DNA from: Portunus trituberculatus
Taxonomy: Eukaryota; Arthropoda; Malacostraca; Decapoda; Portunidae
Direction: 5' to 3'
Assembly: GCF_017591435.1 (NCBI RefSeq)
Contig: NC_059281.1
Coordinates: 16,193,402 to 16,257,401 of the forward strand
Length of the DNA: 64,000 nt
Shown here piece by piece: positions 1 to 22,218 of this stretch. Under the pieces are notes generated by a model, which ran no database searches, had not been told where the DNA came from, and was given only the letters and a program-made list of their open reading frames with translations. How positions within the stretch are numbered: the first letter of the stretch is position 1; every line of letters begins with the position of its first letter. The translations under genes and the position numbers were made by a program.

Positions 1-420
1 CAGCATGGCCCTAGGCAATGCTATGCTAATTTCTTTTAAACATTAAGTGGTAGAAAATTGTGACCCCACTTCAGATGTTTTTTTTATTCTAATGTTTTAC
101 CTGTAAGAAAACATTTGAACATCTGTTTATATTCAACCAGAGGATAGGAAATGGCTGAGATTTATGTGGAAGAACCATCACTTCCAATTTACTTGTCTTC
201 TTCAAGGATTAACCTCTGCAGTCTGCACGTCACATATTAGAAAAAAAGTTATTAAGTAATTAAACCACTATTTTTCTCACTTTAGGAAACTCAGGATCAT
301 GGTGTCTGCTGCATAGATGACTATTTTCATTGCACCTTTGGCTGCAGATTTAGAGGCACATGTAAAATATGCTATGTAGATGTTTGACTATGTAGGTCTT
401 GCTGTTAATGTCAAAAGTCA
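1..420. other. No gene recognised at left edge
   Basis: AT-rich sequence with stops in all frames. It precedes the DIRS-like remnant and may contain more of that element in a form too decayed to read. No exon with good splice sites was found. Confidence 0.4.
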
Positions 421-1914
421 GTGTTGATCCTTATCCAGGAGGTAAAGTTTCTCGCAATTTCTCTTAATTCGGTGACAATGTCTGCTACACTACCTTCATG
501 TTGTAAAGAGAGCAAGAAAACCCAACCTTACATGACTTCACTGCTTTCATTGGTCATGTCATGGCTTCAGATTCAGCAATGCCTCTTGCCTCTGACATAC
601 AAATACCTTGAGATTGTTAGGAACAGGGAACTCTCTCAGAACAAAGGCAACTACAATTCTCTTATTACTTTAGATAGCCATACGGTAGACATGATACAAT
701 GGTGGATCGATAATATTGACATTCAAGCCAAATCTCTGGCCTCCTGTCCTCCAGAATTGAAAATTCACACTGATGCATGCCTTATAGGCTGGGGAGCAGA
801 AGTTGGTGATGTAATGATAGATGGTCATTGGGCTGTTGATGAGTTAGACCACAAATTGTCTGGAGCTAAAGGCCATCCCTTTAGGACCTACAGGATGGTT
901 ACACCTTGTGTTTTCAGAAGGTTATGTAAACTTTTCTATACTCAGATATTGACCTTTTTGCATCGTGGACTAATGCCCAGTTATCTACTTGTGTATCTTG
1001 GAAGCCAGACCCATATGCTTTACACACAAATGCCTTCACACATAACTGGTCTAATATGAAATCTTACACTTTAGCACCTTTCATTGTCATTGGCATGATG
1101 TTGGGGAAAAAAATTCAAGCTTTGCCCTATCCAATCCAAATGTGGTTTCCTGTGGCCTTTTGACTAAGCTATACCACCACTCCTTCCATGCACCTTCTTA
1201 GTCCTTCCACAAGATCCATTTTGTGTACATCTTCAGGGCCAGAAGTTAATTTTAACAGCTATGATGCTCTCGGGAGATCCTCTGAAAGCCGAGGCCTTTC
1301 ATGAGAAGTTCCTGAGTTTTTGCTCAGTCATGGAGAAAAGCCACGAAATTACAGTATGGGTTGCATGTCAAAAGATAGATGTCAGTTTGTCAGGAGGAAA
1401 GTTTATCCTTTTCAGCTACCTATAGATTTTTTTATTAAACTTTATTCAAATTTAAGGAGAATGATTGAGGTTAGTTTTATGAATACCATGCATTCTGATA
1501 TCTCAGCTGTTGCTAATATTGATTGCAAATCTGTGGGTCAGCACCCTCTCAGTAGCAGATTTATGAAGGCAGTGTTTCAGAAAAGACCATCATTCCCTCG
1601 ACACCACACCACCTGGGATCCAGATGTAGTCTTAAATCACATAAGGAGACTAGAACCAAACAATAATTTATCCATATTTCTGTTATCAAAGAAATTGGTC
1701 ATGCCTGATGCTACTGGTGTCTGGGCAGCGTGGACAGATCTTAAATCTTTTGGGCACACATCGAAACATGACTGTCTTAGAATCAAAGTTCATTAAAGAT
1801 AGGGGACCTCCTAAAAAGTCCCATGACTACCTCTCAGAACTTGTTTTTGAAGCTTACAACCTAGACAAGTTTTTGTGTCTATATACTAGTCGAGTTACTT
1901 GGACAGGACTCTAG
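421..1914 (+). mobile_element. DIRS-type tyrosine-recombinase retroelement, broken
   Basis: Three frames in order read as the RNase H and recombinase region of a DIRS element. Around 640-800 there is an RNase H-like segment with WWIDN and then HTDACLIGWGAE, close to the family's usual TDAS..GWGA. In another frame at about 935-1080 there is a stretch resembling IDLFASW.N.QL and SWKPDP, a hallmark of DIRS elements. From 1320 to 1796 and on to about 1914 there is a segment like the recombinase core-binding region (HPLSSRFMKAVFQKRP, then an SGQRGQ-like motif at about 1720). Stops and frame changes at about 900, 1060, 1300 and 1740 show it is dead. No terminal repeats were identified, so the limits are those of recognisable coding. 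Confidence 0.75.
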
Positions 1915-2124
1915 ATACCAGGGTTTCAACTATCAGGTTCTTTGTAATTACTAAGAATATTGTTTAGTTAGAGTTAGCCTCATGTGATATGTTACGTCGC
2001 TGGCCTAGAGATATCATGAGAGATATCCAAATTCTCACTTCATTCTACCATTTGCAGTATATCATTTTTTAATTGTCATAACATAAATGGCACATAAACA
2101 AAAATTGTGAATGTCCTTCTGCAG

Positions 2125-2213
2125 GAGGATGTGGTGCCACGTATAAGGTGTGGGTTGAGGCACCAGACTTCAAGAGTCTGTCCAAAGTCAAGCAACACAA
2201 GCTGATCACAGAG
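2125..2213 (+). CDS. Bola3: BolA3-like mitochondrial Fe-S factor, one internal exon
   Basis: An 89-bp exon lies between a tttctgcag-type acceptor (atgtccttctgcag) and a GTAACC donor. With one base from the previous exon it encodes 30 residues: GGCGATYKVWVEAPDF, then KVKQHKLITE. Human BOLA3 has GGCGA.Y at the same place, followed by an F and a QH. The Cys of GGCG matches the residue proposed as an Fe-S ligand in BOLA3. BOLA3 acts with GLRX5 in delivering [4Fe-4S] clusters in mitochondria. The first and last exons were not found: the first may be left of the window, and the last (ALKEEIK..HGLR type) may be too short or diverged to see, or lost. A free-standing fragment is possible. BOLA1 and BOLA2 fit less well. 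Confidence 0.72.
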
Positions 2214-2755
2214 GTAACCATTTGTAGATCATGTCAGTGTGATGATGTGTTTTGAACACTGTTCAACTTTACACTCAAGTTCAGAGCTTCTTTTGTGCTC
2301 TTTTTCAAGACTCAAATTTAGTGAGGAGGAGGCATGAGAGTGAAGAGAATGAATATCACAATGCGTGGACAGTGTATGTGAGGCAGCAGCAAGTGACAAA
2401 GCAGAAGATAATGATGACAAGGGTAGGTGTGAGAAGCATGATTCATTCCCTCAGAGAATGGTGTGGAACGTAAAGAATAGAGTCCTGAGGGATGAGGGGG
2501 ATGCCTGACTGTGAGAATGTGGAGAGCCTGAAGATGAATGGGGCAGTAGATGCTGTGAACTTACCATCAGAGCTAGTTGTGAACTTGCTGAATTTTTCCC
2601 TTTGTGTCTCACAACTCAAGGGGACAGTCACAGCCTGCTCTCTAAAGACAATTCTCCTCCTCCACAGAAAACTACATGCTTTTTATTACACATACACACC
2701 CTTCACTTCAAATAAAAAAAATTAAAAAGGCAACTCCAATACCAGCCTCAGAGTC
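2214..2755. other. No gene recognised; reading frames short
   Basis: The short overlapping frames (for example 2252-2473 +, 2492-2725 +) show no family motif and no splice-phase partner for the BolA3 exon. The region is probably BolA3 intron or decayed repeat. Confidence 0.4.
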
Positions 2756-2759
2756 CCCT

Positions 2760-4560
2760 TCTGGGAAGAAGACCATAAATGTCCCAGGTCAGACTGCTCT
2801 CTTGATATCAACCACAAATGTCTTGACATCCCCTACAACTTTTCTTCATTAACTTCTGCAACATTTGCAGTCTTGGATCCAATTTTCACTCTAGAACATC
2901 ACCTTTAGTCTAGTAAACCTCATCTTTTCCTCACCAAAATACAGCTGTCTGAGGCAACTGACAGTAGCTCATTTTCTATTCTCTTATACTTTCTCTACTC
3001 TTTAGAACTTCGTTCCAAAGCATCCATGTGCACACATCTCCTGAATCTTTCGAGTTTTCCTCTGTCTGCCTTTGATTAAGTCATTACCTAAATTTATCTG
3101 TGCTGTCTATCTCTCCCTTAACTCCTCTGACTATAAGAAATTCATTGACTATTTAACTTCTAAAGTGGAGTACGTTGTCTCTCTATCCTTTCGTGGAGAT
3201 CTTCATTCTTGGAGATTTCAACGTTTACCACCAGCCTTGGCTTCTCCGTTAGGTTCAAATCATAATTTCATTTTTGTATCTTGTCCTATTTCTCCAATCC
3301 CTCCTCAGGGTCCCCCCAAGATAGAGATGTCTCTGGTATTTTGCTCATGCCAGTGGTGGGGGACCTGAAGAGGTATTATGATGATTTTCTCTGTAATGAT
3401 TACTTACCATTTCTGTGTCAGAGACCCATCTCGTGTGCTTAGCGCATAGCAGAGGTGATAGTGTCTTGCATGGAGGGGTACATTCCTTACTCATTTCCTC
3501 AACCTAAAATTTCTAAACCTTGGTTTAACACAGCCTGTTCTCATGCAATACAGGATAGAGAGGCTGCCCTCAAAAAGTACTTTAACTTTCCATCACCTAA
3601 ATTTCATGCACTTTATATTTCTGGCTGGAATCATGCTAGCTCTGTTCTTCAACTTGCCAAACACTCCTTCATGAATAGAAAATGTCAAAATCTTTCAAAA
3701 TCCAATCCCTTCAGGACTTCTGGCATCTGGCCAAAAGTATCTCCAATAATTTTACTTCATACTGCTAACCACTCCACCTTGGATGATTCTGGGCCTGTCC
3801 CTTCCTCTCCTCTGCCCTCTGACTATCTAATAAAATTAAATTCTTCATAATGATGTTTTCCATGCTCTCGCTGGCCTAAAAATTTGGAAGGCATATGGAC
3901 CTGATGGGAGGTTTCTGATTGCCTCAAAAACTCAATTTCTCCATCTATCAACATGAACTTGAAACAACCTTTGAGACAACTATCCCCTCTTCTTCAGTAA
4001 CATTTAATTGTCTCCCTCTTCTACATTGAATATCCTTGGCCTTTCCTTTACGCATAATCAAAACTGGAAACTACACATCTCATTTGCTAAAACAGCTTCT
4101 ATGAAATTAGGCGTTCTAATGCATTTCCACCAGTTTTTTCACCCAACCGACTGGTAATTCTGTACAAGGGCCTCATCTGCCCATGTAAGAAGTAGCCTAC
4201 TCTTCATATGTTTGGAGAATTCCATTCACAGTTTGATTTGATAGGATGGAATCAAAAGCTTTACATCTCATCAACTCTATCCTCTAACTGACTGTTTTCA
4301 GCATCTTTCTCACTGTAGGAATGTTGCATTTCTTGCCATCTTCTACTGCTATTTTCACTGCTCTTCTGATCTTGCAAACTGCATGCCTCCCCTCCTCCTA
4401 CCTCTGCACAAGGCTTTCTTCTTCCTCTCACCTTATTCTCTCCAACTCCCTAATGCAAGAGTTAACCAGTACATACTCTTGTCATTCATACCTTTCTCTG
4501 GTAAACTCTGGAACTCCTGACTGTATTTCCAACTTCCTATGACTTATAAGAGGAAGTTTC
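2760..4560 (+). mobile_element. Jockey-like non-LTR retrotransposon, internally deleted and broken
   Basis: Pieces of one endonuclease-reverse transcriptase polyprotein occur in the correct order but in shifting frames. At 3090-3370 is the endonuclease part (FICAVYLSLNSSDYKKFIDY; SCPISPIPPQ). At 3440-3850 is the linker (IPYSFPQPKISKPWFNTACS and RKCQNLSKS). At about 3860-3905 is the start of the polymerase (GLKIWKAYGPDG). The next recognisable text at about 3920 (ASKTQFLHLS) normally lies several hundred residues further on, so the catalytic polymerase core is deleted. The C-terminus ends at 4450-4560 with FIPFSGKLWNS. I recognise this as a family common in crab genomes, from memory. Confidence 0.8.
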
Positions 4561-4656
4561 AAGACATTTATCCCTGACTTTAGGCTAACGTTCTCAGATC
4601 TATAAGGGAACTGGCAACTAATGGGCCTTTTTTGTTATTTATTTATTTATTTATTA

Positions 4657-4661
<5 letters not shown>

Positions 4662-4739
<78 letters not shown>
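4662..4739. repeat. (TA)n microsatellite, 78 bp
   Basis: Pure TA dinucleotide run that follows a short TTTA/TTA stretch and separates two LINE remnants. Confidence 0.98.
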
Positions 4740-4740
<1 letters not shown>

Positions 4741-4742
<2 letters not shown>

Positions 4743-5085
4743 GAGAAATTGTGATTCATAGGGTGACGAAGCTTTTTAACCAGGTATGGGAGGAGGAGAG
4801 AATGGCAGGAATGTGGAATGAATGTAGGGTGACTTGGTTGCATAAGGGAGGATACAAGAGTAAGAATGATTTGAATAACTGTAGACTGATTCCATTATTA
4901 AATACAGTAGGGAAAGTGTTCAGTGCAGTGTTGAATGAGGTGGTATAAATGGATTGAATGAACTGGAGTGAACTGGAGTGATGGGTGAAGAACAGAATAG
5001 TTTCTGTGTGGATAAGAGAGTTGAAGACAACACGTTTGTGGTAAATGAATTGATTGAAAAGAAAAGGAAGGATGGTTGTAAATCA
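4741..5085 (+). mobile_element. Second non-LTR reverse transcriptase remnant
   Basis: The frame 4751-4948 reads RVTWLHKGGYKSKNDLNN, then NTVGKVF, a typical reverse-transcriptase entry motif (V.LIHKGG.KS...NYRPI.L...GKV). After one frame change, about 4975-5080 gives GEEQNSF.VDKRVEDN.FVVNELIEKK, the next conserved block. It belongs to a different LINE lineage from the jockey-like element just upstream. It is truncated at both ends, by the TA repeat on the left and the GATA array on the right. Confidence 0.75.
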
Positions 5086-5097
5086 TACTAATGTTTT

Positions 5098-5915
5098 CTG
5101 AATATAGAGACAGATATAGACATGTAGACAGCTAGATATATAAATAGACAGAAATAATAGATTGAGAGATAAATAAATAGATATAAATAGATAGATAGGC
5201 AGATTAATATATAGATACATAATGGAAATATAAATAGATAAAGATCAATTGATAAAAAAAAGGGATCAATAGATAGGTAGACAGATCAATATAGACAGAT
5301 CAATATAGACAGACAGATAAGGGATTAATATAAATAAAGAGATTAATATATGGATCGATTGACAGCTAAGAGAGATAAGAGATTAATAGATGGATAGATT
5401 GACAGCTCTAAGAGATTAATAGATAGATAGAAAGGAAGATAGAGATTAACAGATGGAGAAAGATTAAGATTAATAGATAAAGATAGATAGATCTAAAGAT
5501 TAATATAGATAAATTCATTGTGATTAATTGATAGACAGATCAACAGACAGATCAAGATTAATAAAGACTGATTGAAAGATTAGAAAGTTTGACAGATATA
5601 TCAAAAGAGATTGGTAAAAGGGCAGATAGATAAAAAGATTGATAGACAGATAAATTAAAGATTATAAATTAATAGATAGACAGATTATTAATAGATATAT
5701 TGTCAGACATCAAAGATTAAGAGATAGACAGCTAGATTAATACATAAATAGATAGAGATTAATTAATAGATATAGATAGACAACTAAGATGAATAGATAG
5801 ATTGAGAGATAGAGATTAATAGATAGATAAAGATCAATATTAATAAGTAAATAGATAGATACAGATCAAGATTAATAGATTATATTGATATATAGATGGG
5901 TTAATATATAGATAT
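5098..5915. repeat. Degenerate GATA / TAGATTAA tetranucleotide-derived array
   Basis: About 820 bp made of variants of GATA, GACA and ATTAATA (for example atagatagatt, gacagatcaa). It has no coding potential and looks like an old tetranucleotide microsatellite that has diverged. Confidence 0.9.
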
Positions 5916-5918
5916 ATA

Positions 5919-6756
5919 CAGGTTGAAGCTCCTTAATCCGGTATTCTTTCATCCGGCAACACCTGTAATCTGGCAAGATTTTTGTTTGCCAGAATTTTTG
6001 AATTGGCCAGAGTAATTTGCCGGATCGCCGCTAGGATGCGGCAGCGTTGTACTGTGTTTTGGAGCCCGGGCATTCTGGGTCAAATTTGGATCAGTACCAC
6101 GCTGCCGCTCATTGCAAGCACCAACCCCTGAGGTGCATAAACATTTTTTTCTGTAATATTTGCCCCTAAATGTGGCTTCCAAGCAACCAGGAAGTGATAG
6201 TGTTGTGTGTGAACCAAAAAAAAAATGCAAACATATGACAATATCAGTGCAACAGAAAGTGGACCTATTGAGAAAGTTAGATAAAGGTGTTTCAGTGCAG
6301 ACCCTATGCCAACAGTACAACATTGGCTCATCAACCGTCTTATGATATACAAAAGCAGAAGAATTACCGGTAACTCAAGTTTTACAGTGAGTGTGAGAGC
6401 AAGAACATGGAGGTTCGTAGAACACTTAGGGAGGGTAAAAGCAGTGATTTAGACAGTGCTCTCATACAGTGGCTTAAGCTTTGGCATGCTGGTAACGTCC
6501 CTGTGTCCAGCGAGATGATAATGGCGCAGGCAAAAATTTTCCATGCTGAACTTAATTTACAATGTGTTTTTCTATATACTTCTGCATGTATATTTTCTTG
6601 TACAACTATCATATATCAAAACAATGTTACAGCTACACTTGTATAATGCAGGGTAAGTATATAGAGGGTGTTTTGGGAACCACCTATAGTTCGGAATTTT
6701 CCATGGTCCGGCAAGTCTAAGGTCCAGTGGTTGCTGAATTTGGGAGGTTCAACCTG
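5919..6756 (+). mobile_element. Tigger/pogo DNA transposon, deletion derivative with both ends
   Basis: The left end CAGGTTGAAGCTCC (from 5919) and the right end GGGAGGTTCAACCTG (to 6756) are terminal inverted repeats flanked by TA on both sides, the Tc1/mariner/pogo target. Inside, about 6160-6345 (+) encodes the N-terminal helix-turn-helix of a Tigger transposase (KKCKHMTISVQQKVDLLRKL, then QQYNIGSSTVL). Further on, in another frame at 6407-6560, GKSSDLDSALIQWLK and VPVSSEMIMAQAKIFHAEL match the second CENP-B-like DNA-binding domain. The DDE catalytic domain is absent: sequence runs directly from the DNA-binding part to the 3' end. It is therefore non-autonomous. Confidence 0.88.
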
Positions 6757-7352
6757 TATAGATAAATCATTAGACAGACATTATTAGATAGATGGACAGA
6801 CTTTTGTTGTCCTATCCAGCAGTGAACTAGGGATGGCATCCTGGGCAGGCAGGATGCTGGTAACTGATGGAGGGAGGATACTCAGGAGATTGGTGAATCT
6901 GCATTTCACTTACGAAGACAGTGCTGGTGATGTATTCTTGCCCCATTACAAGTCTGAGGAAGATGAGAATACAAGTTAATGCAAGCCATGAATTCTGATG
7001 TCTCACCAATGTTCATTGCATCTGAAATACCAACAACTGGTGACTATGAATGGTTTACATAGTGCATAATTCTTCATAAGGGACATTTCAAGATGAATAA
7101 TAGATTGTATATAGAATTAGCTACCTTTTTTTGCAGAGACAACACCACACACCAAGCAGTGAGGAATTGAGTTCTGTCTTCATAGGATACACAAGAAACA
7201 AGAACATGTTGCTCTTACTGCATTTAGGAGACATAATGAATGAAGCTTTGTCAATTTCTTAATACCCAAGAATGTCAACTGACTATGGATTGGCAGTTCA
7301 TATTCTGAAATGCCTCGACTCCCTTGAGAACTACGTTCAGAGGCTGAAGAAT

Positions 7353-7475
7353 CACTTTATCACTTGAATCATACAAATATTAGTATAAATCCCTATCACT
7401 TGAATCATACAAATATTAGTATAAATCCCTGTATCAATTGAATCATACAAATAATAGTATAAATTCCTGTAATGT
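7353..7475. repeat. Three-copy 38-40 bp tandem repeat
   Basis: Units contain the core cttgaatcatacaaatatta followed by gtataaatccct. The third copy differs at a few positions (aattgaatcatacaaataat). Confidence 0.85.
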
Positions 7476-8089
7476 TCACTAGAACATGTCAAAAGCTAAA
7501 ATTAAGCTGAAACGCTTGAGAACACAGTCTTAACATGGGACTAATATAAAAGTCTATTTCTGCTCTCCTATCCAGTGTTATCCAAGGAACCTTTAAGGTA
7601 GAGTTTTATCACTGTAACAAGATCACCTGCCATTTGCCTCTTCAAGTATTAACGGACTAAATGCATCACTGAAATTTTATTACAATAGGCAGTACAGAGA
7701 CATTACAAAGAGCAAACTGCATCGTTCTGTGGTATCACAACCCCAATGCATCACAGCAAAATACAAACACAGCATGCTAATCTGAGGATCATAAGCCCTC
7801 TCATCACATCATGTCAAAAGCACCACAACAATCACCACTTGGTACTCCCTCACAATGCAGTTTAACACTACACACCATTTCATCAACTTAACAGTAGCCG
7901 TGAGATTTACGGAGCATCCTGTTCATTCTCAAATATTAACGGGTCGTTGAATGCATCTCTTGAAAGCAAACCCACTTGTACTGTTGAGCCTGAATAGCAT
8001 TACAATTGCATATGCTTATGCATTTACTAAATGAGAAATGCACCTTACTGTACTAGCCCACTGCTTCCAAGCTCTCACATAAGCAACTT

Positions 8090-8148
8090 ATGTGGCATTT
8101 TGCAATGTATATGCTACAAAGTTGCATATACATTGCAAAATGCCACAT
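8090..8148. repeat. Perfect inverted repeat, 25-bp arms and 9-bp loop
   Basis: The left arm 8090-8114 (atgtggcattttgcaatgta...) is the exact reverse complement of 8124-8148. The spacer is tacaaagtt. Transcribed from either strand it would form a long hairpin. It could be a MITE end, a recent inverted duplication or a small hairpin RNA. Confidence 0.85.
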
Positions 8149-9662
8149 GAGATTAAAGCTTAATACCTGATGCTAAGCTCTTGTTTTATATGCCTGAAGT
8201 CTACGCCACAGTCAAGATACAGCATCCACAGAAAAGTTTGATAGTCATACTCCCAAAAATGAATGAAGACACTACTTTCCACATTATCACATCACTGGGT
8301 AATATTGAATTTTACAGCATTCTTTGGAGCTTAGAAATTATCTAGTAAAAAGGTTAAAAAGAGGAAAGTTTCTCCAATGGAACTGGAAGACATACTCCAA
8401 AACCACAAACGTTCTTCATCTGTGTCTAAATGCATTCTGGCCATTATCAGACCGGAAAAAAGTTGTACTAAATGTCGATGCTAATGTAAAATATAAATTT
8501 GTCGTTTTATTCCCATTTCACTTTGATATGTAAGCTAGTCAAGATTGCTTTCATCACATCAAACTTTTCACAGATACTGAAGACTGGTGGCAAAATAGAG
8601 CTGCTAATGCTATCAATGATATGTTTGCAGTTTTTAAAAAAGTTCATAGTGAAGCACATTCGTTATTTATTCACTACAATTAGTTATTTAAGAACTTTGA
8701 TCAGAATGAGGGAATCAGTTTCCCTGGGTATTCTGTCTAGCAGCAAAGCGCTTGGAAGGAATAAGGAAGCCCAACCCCATACACAGTCCTCATATTCACT
8801 CCCTTAGACAATTCAAGTCAGGGAAATTTGTATCCATCATATGAAAGTGTGATTATATAAAAAGGTCAAAAATAGTTTCTGAAATATTGGATATCAAAAA
8901 CATCAAATATAGGTGACTTGAATTGCAATATAAGAGCAAAAATAGCTACTTCTTTGTTGCCACTGCCACAGAAGCAATAGTATGAATGTACAGCAGGTCA
9001 ATCTTTACATCACAGCGTTCATTATCAACTAGACAACCTCTGGCAGGCAACACTTCTCTTATATCACCCATTACATTATCAAAACCACAAAATATAATTC
9101 TTTGTTACCTTTACCCACTACTGTTAAAATATAATAATAATAAATGGAGCTTCACCAGTGAGATTATTACCCAATTTCATAACCTTGCAAGGGCATAAGT
9201 TTTTCTCTTGCACTCTCAGGATTTGTACAGACTTTGGGAAACAAGATTAATATCAAGCAAGGTTTAAATTGAAATGTTGATGAAACTACGAGTTGATTTA
9301 AAAATTTCTATAATTTTAAATTTAAAATATTTTCTGAAATCCATGGGAATTTCATCACTCCAACTTTTTTTAGTGTAATATTAAGAGTAAAATGTGACAT
9401 TTATATAAAAATTCTTATAAAAATTTTGAATGCAATTACAAAAAACAACAATTGTTACTTAGACTTAAAAGCCACAAGAAGTAATGATGGAAACTTTGAC
9501 ACCAAAAGAACAATTCAGTAAATGTACTCATCTTGAAAGATCTACATAAGGAAAAGACTCAGATGTACATGGAAAATCTGGATTACAATTTACATGGAAC
9601 CAACAAACCATAAACCACTACATTCCCAGAGAAAATGAGGAATTGAAGAGTTCAATGGTGTT

Positions 9663-9779
<117 letters not shown>

Positions 9780-9910
9780 GAATAACGAGGACAACTAACC
9801 CACAAAATCATGTACTACCACAAATTACAACACCTAAGAATTAAAGAAATGAAACAAACAAACAAAACAAAAACTTAAGCTTGGAGTGACAGCTGAGCAA
9901 TGGTGGATGG

Positions 9911-19835
<9,925 letters not shown>

Positions 19836-19852
19836 TGCTTCAGATTTCACAC

Positions 19853-21599
19853 CTGTAACACCATGAATAAATTGTGTATTTGATTATCTTGTACTTCTAC
19901 AATATGCCAGAATTTCAGTGTCCAAAGTAAAAAAAATGACATGAGTGTTAGCATAAGAAATTATGCTTGAAAGCAAACAAGTTCAGGTTCCTAATCTGAA
20001 ATATTACATAACAGATCGTGCAGTTAATTAGCTTGCAATTCTGAATTAAGCTAAAATGTTCGAATCTTTGCAGTTGAAGATGGTAGATCTTTAATGCATC
20101 AATTTGGCGTTCGCGAGTACACACACACAAAACCGCAGCTGTAGCCTTAGAAACATCAAAGAAAAGGTCAAACCAATGAATTATATAATAGTCTTCAACC
20201 GTTTCAGAAGTACCAAATATTCGTAGTTGAAAACTATCCAATCCTTCTTAGAGGATTGAAACCTTCCCCCATCCCCGCCCAGACCTCCACTAGACACATG
20301 ACTGTTCGAGACACTTGGTTGGTTTGCTGGTTCACTTAATTAATTAGCTCCATACACTAAATCAGTGTTCTCTCCAGGTCACAAACACAATAAACTGTGC
20401 ATCGCTAACACATTAAATTTCATATCGTAAAAAGTATAAAACCTTTGCTTACTTCGTTAATCGAACATGTGGGTGCAATTATGTAATAGAATTTTAATTA
20501 GGTAGTTTATTCACTTCTCTTGTTTAACACACTAACTACTATGCTTTCACTATTTCCTACAAAAATATAGTAATATAAAAATATGTTCCCTCTACTTTAT
20601 CATGTTCTTTATCGTGTTCTCAAATCTTTAATTGGCGTCTTTCCCAGGCCATAGTAAAATCATTGAGGTTTTACGGACGTTTTTATCATTGTATATGCAG
20701 TGATAACTTCACCTGTACAACGACTGTGCGTTATGATTATTATACAAAAAAAAATAAAAAATAAATAAATAAATAAATAAATAACGCAAAAGAACATGAC
20801 TTGATCATTGCGGCCTTCGAAAACAGTTACTAAGGAAATCTAAAACTTAGTTCTAATTTCCAAAATACAGACCCTCAGATTACGTGACAAGACAACCTTA
20901 CTAATTCAAGTGGAGGTATTCGATGCAACAAGGTGATACCTCTCCTCATCACTCTACACGTACATCTTAGTAAAGAAACAGAGGTAACTAATCAATTATT
21001 TTTTTCTCTCAGCCTCTCCTTTCATCTCCTCTTTTCTTTGTGCGAGGATAATCGGTTCTCTCATCACCTCTTCCTCCGTGCTTTCCTGTTCCTTTTCGCC
21101 CACCAACGACCGTCTCCCGCCCTGGTACACGTGGCATTTCTCGTCTCATTAAATTACCATTGGATAAAATGTCACAACGCTAGTGGTGTGAATCAGGTAG
21201 TATCAGATGGTATGCTTTCACCTTCACTTAGAGTTCCCTTGTTCTATCATGCAAAAGAACAATATATAGTTTATCTAATAAGAAAATAGAGATAGGCGTT
21301 ACGTGCTAGACTATATATTTCCAATTCCGCGGATATCATTGATGAATCAAAGTATGAACAATGAGTGAATACAATACATGCAATCAATTTAGATATGCAT
21401 AGTAACGTGAAACTGATCTATGGCATCATTTACGTCACTGACTCCACTGGTGTATGCAGTCACATTTCACCGTCCCTCACTATAATCATACAGCATCAAT
21501 ACACGTTTACCTCTGACCACACACACACACACACACACACACAGATGGAAACAACTACCTGAACAGCAGACAACGGATCAAGCCAGCATCATTCATCAG
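19853..21599. other. 5' UTR intron and upstream DNA of copy A; no gene seen
   Basis: The acceptor gtgttacag ending at 19853 and the donor at 21718 bound a likely non-coding intron. It contains an AAAT repeat at 20757-20782, a (CA)n at 21519-21542 and no recognised coding sequence. The frame at 20933-21289 (+) has no motif. Confidence 0.5.
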
Positions 21600-21860
21600 T
21601 GTGAATCACGCGTTACCTGAGGGCACGAGAAGAGGGGCGGCGGGGGAGCGGTCACAACATACCGGGCGGAGGCGGCGGCGGCAGCGCGGCAGGTGTCAGG
21701 TAGCTGGCCGCGGCTTACCTGCCAGACTGCCGGTGTATTGGCGGCTGGGTGCTACTGTCGGCGGCTGTCCTGCGCACTGAAGCCGCCCGGAGCACTGCAC
21801 CATTACTTTGCACTTGATTAGATTAACTGCACTTCCTCGCGCGCGCTCAGCCTGCTTCTA
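21600..21860 (-). promoter_or_regulatory. GC/CpG-rich probable promoter and 5' UTR exon of copy A
   Basis: This 260-bp block is strikingly GC- and CpG-rich (GGCGGAGGCGGCGGCGGCAG near 21665) against an AT-rich background. On minus it contains a good donor, CTGGCAG|GTAAGCC, ending an exon at 21719, which pairs with the acceptor at 19853 just upstream of the start codon. I infer the transcription start and first non-coding exon lie here. No TATA box was identified. Confidence 0.55.
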
Positions 21861-22186
21861 TCTATTTTCTCCTCACACAAGCTTGGTGGTTTAAGTAGAG
21901 ATGTTGCATGACCTTCTTTACTTGCTTGCCTTGTAATCCGGTACTTTCAATATATTTTGTATCTCTCCCCTTGACCCATCTCTGTTAGGCTACGTGTTCA
22001 CCCTGTATACCTTGATTCTCCCATCTTGTTCCTTGATTGCTTAACATGCCGTTTCCTCTCCAATTGTTTGTTCTTGGCCTTGTTTTCAACATGCAGCTTT
22101 CTCTTTTACTCTTTCTTTGTCTTCCTACCTTTTAGAGTATATTCTCTTTCTTTTGTTTATATTTATCAATGTACGTACGTAGATAA

Positions 22187-22218
<32 letters not shown>

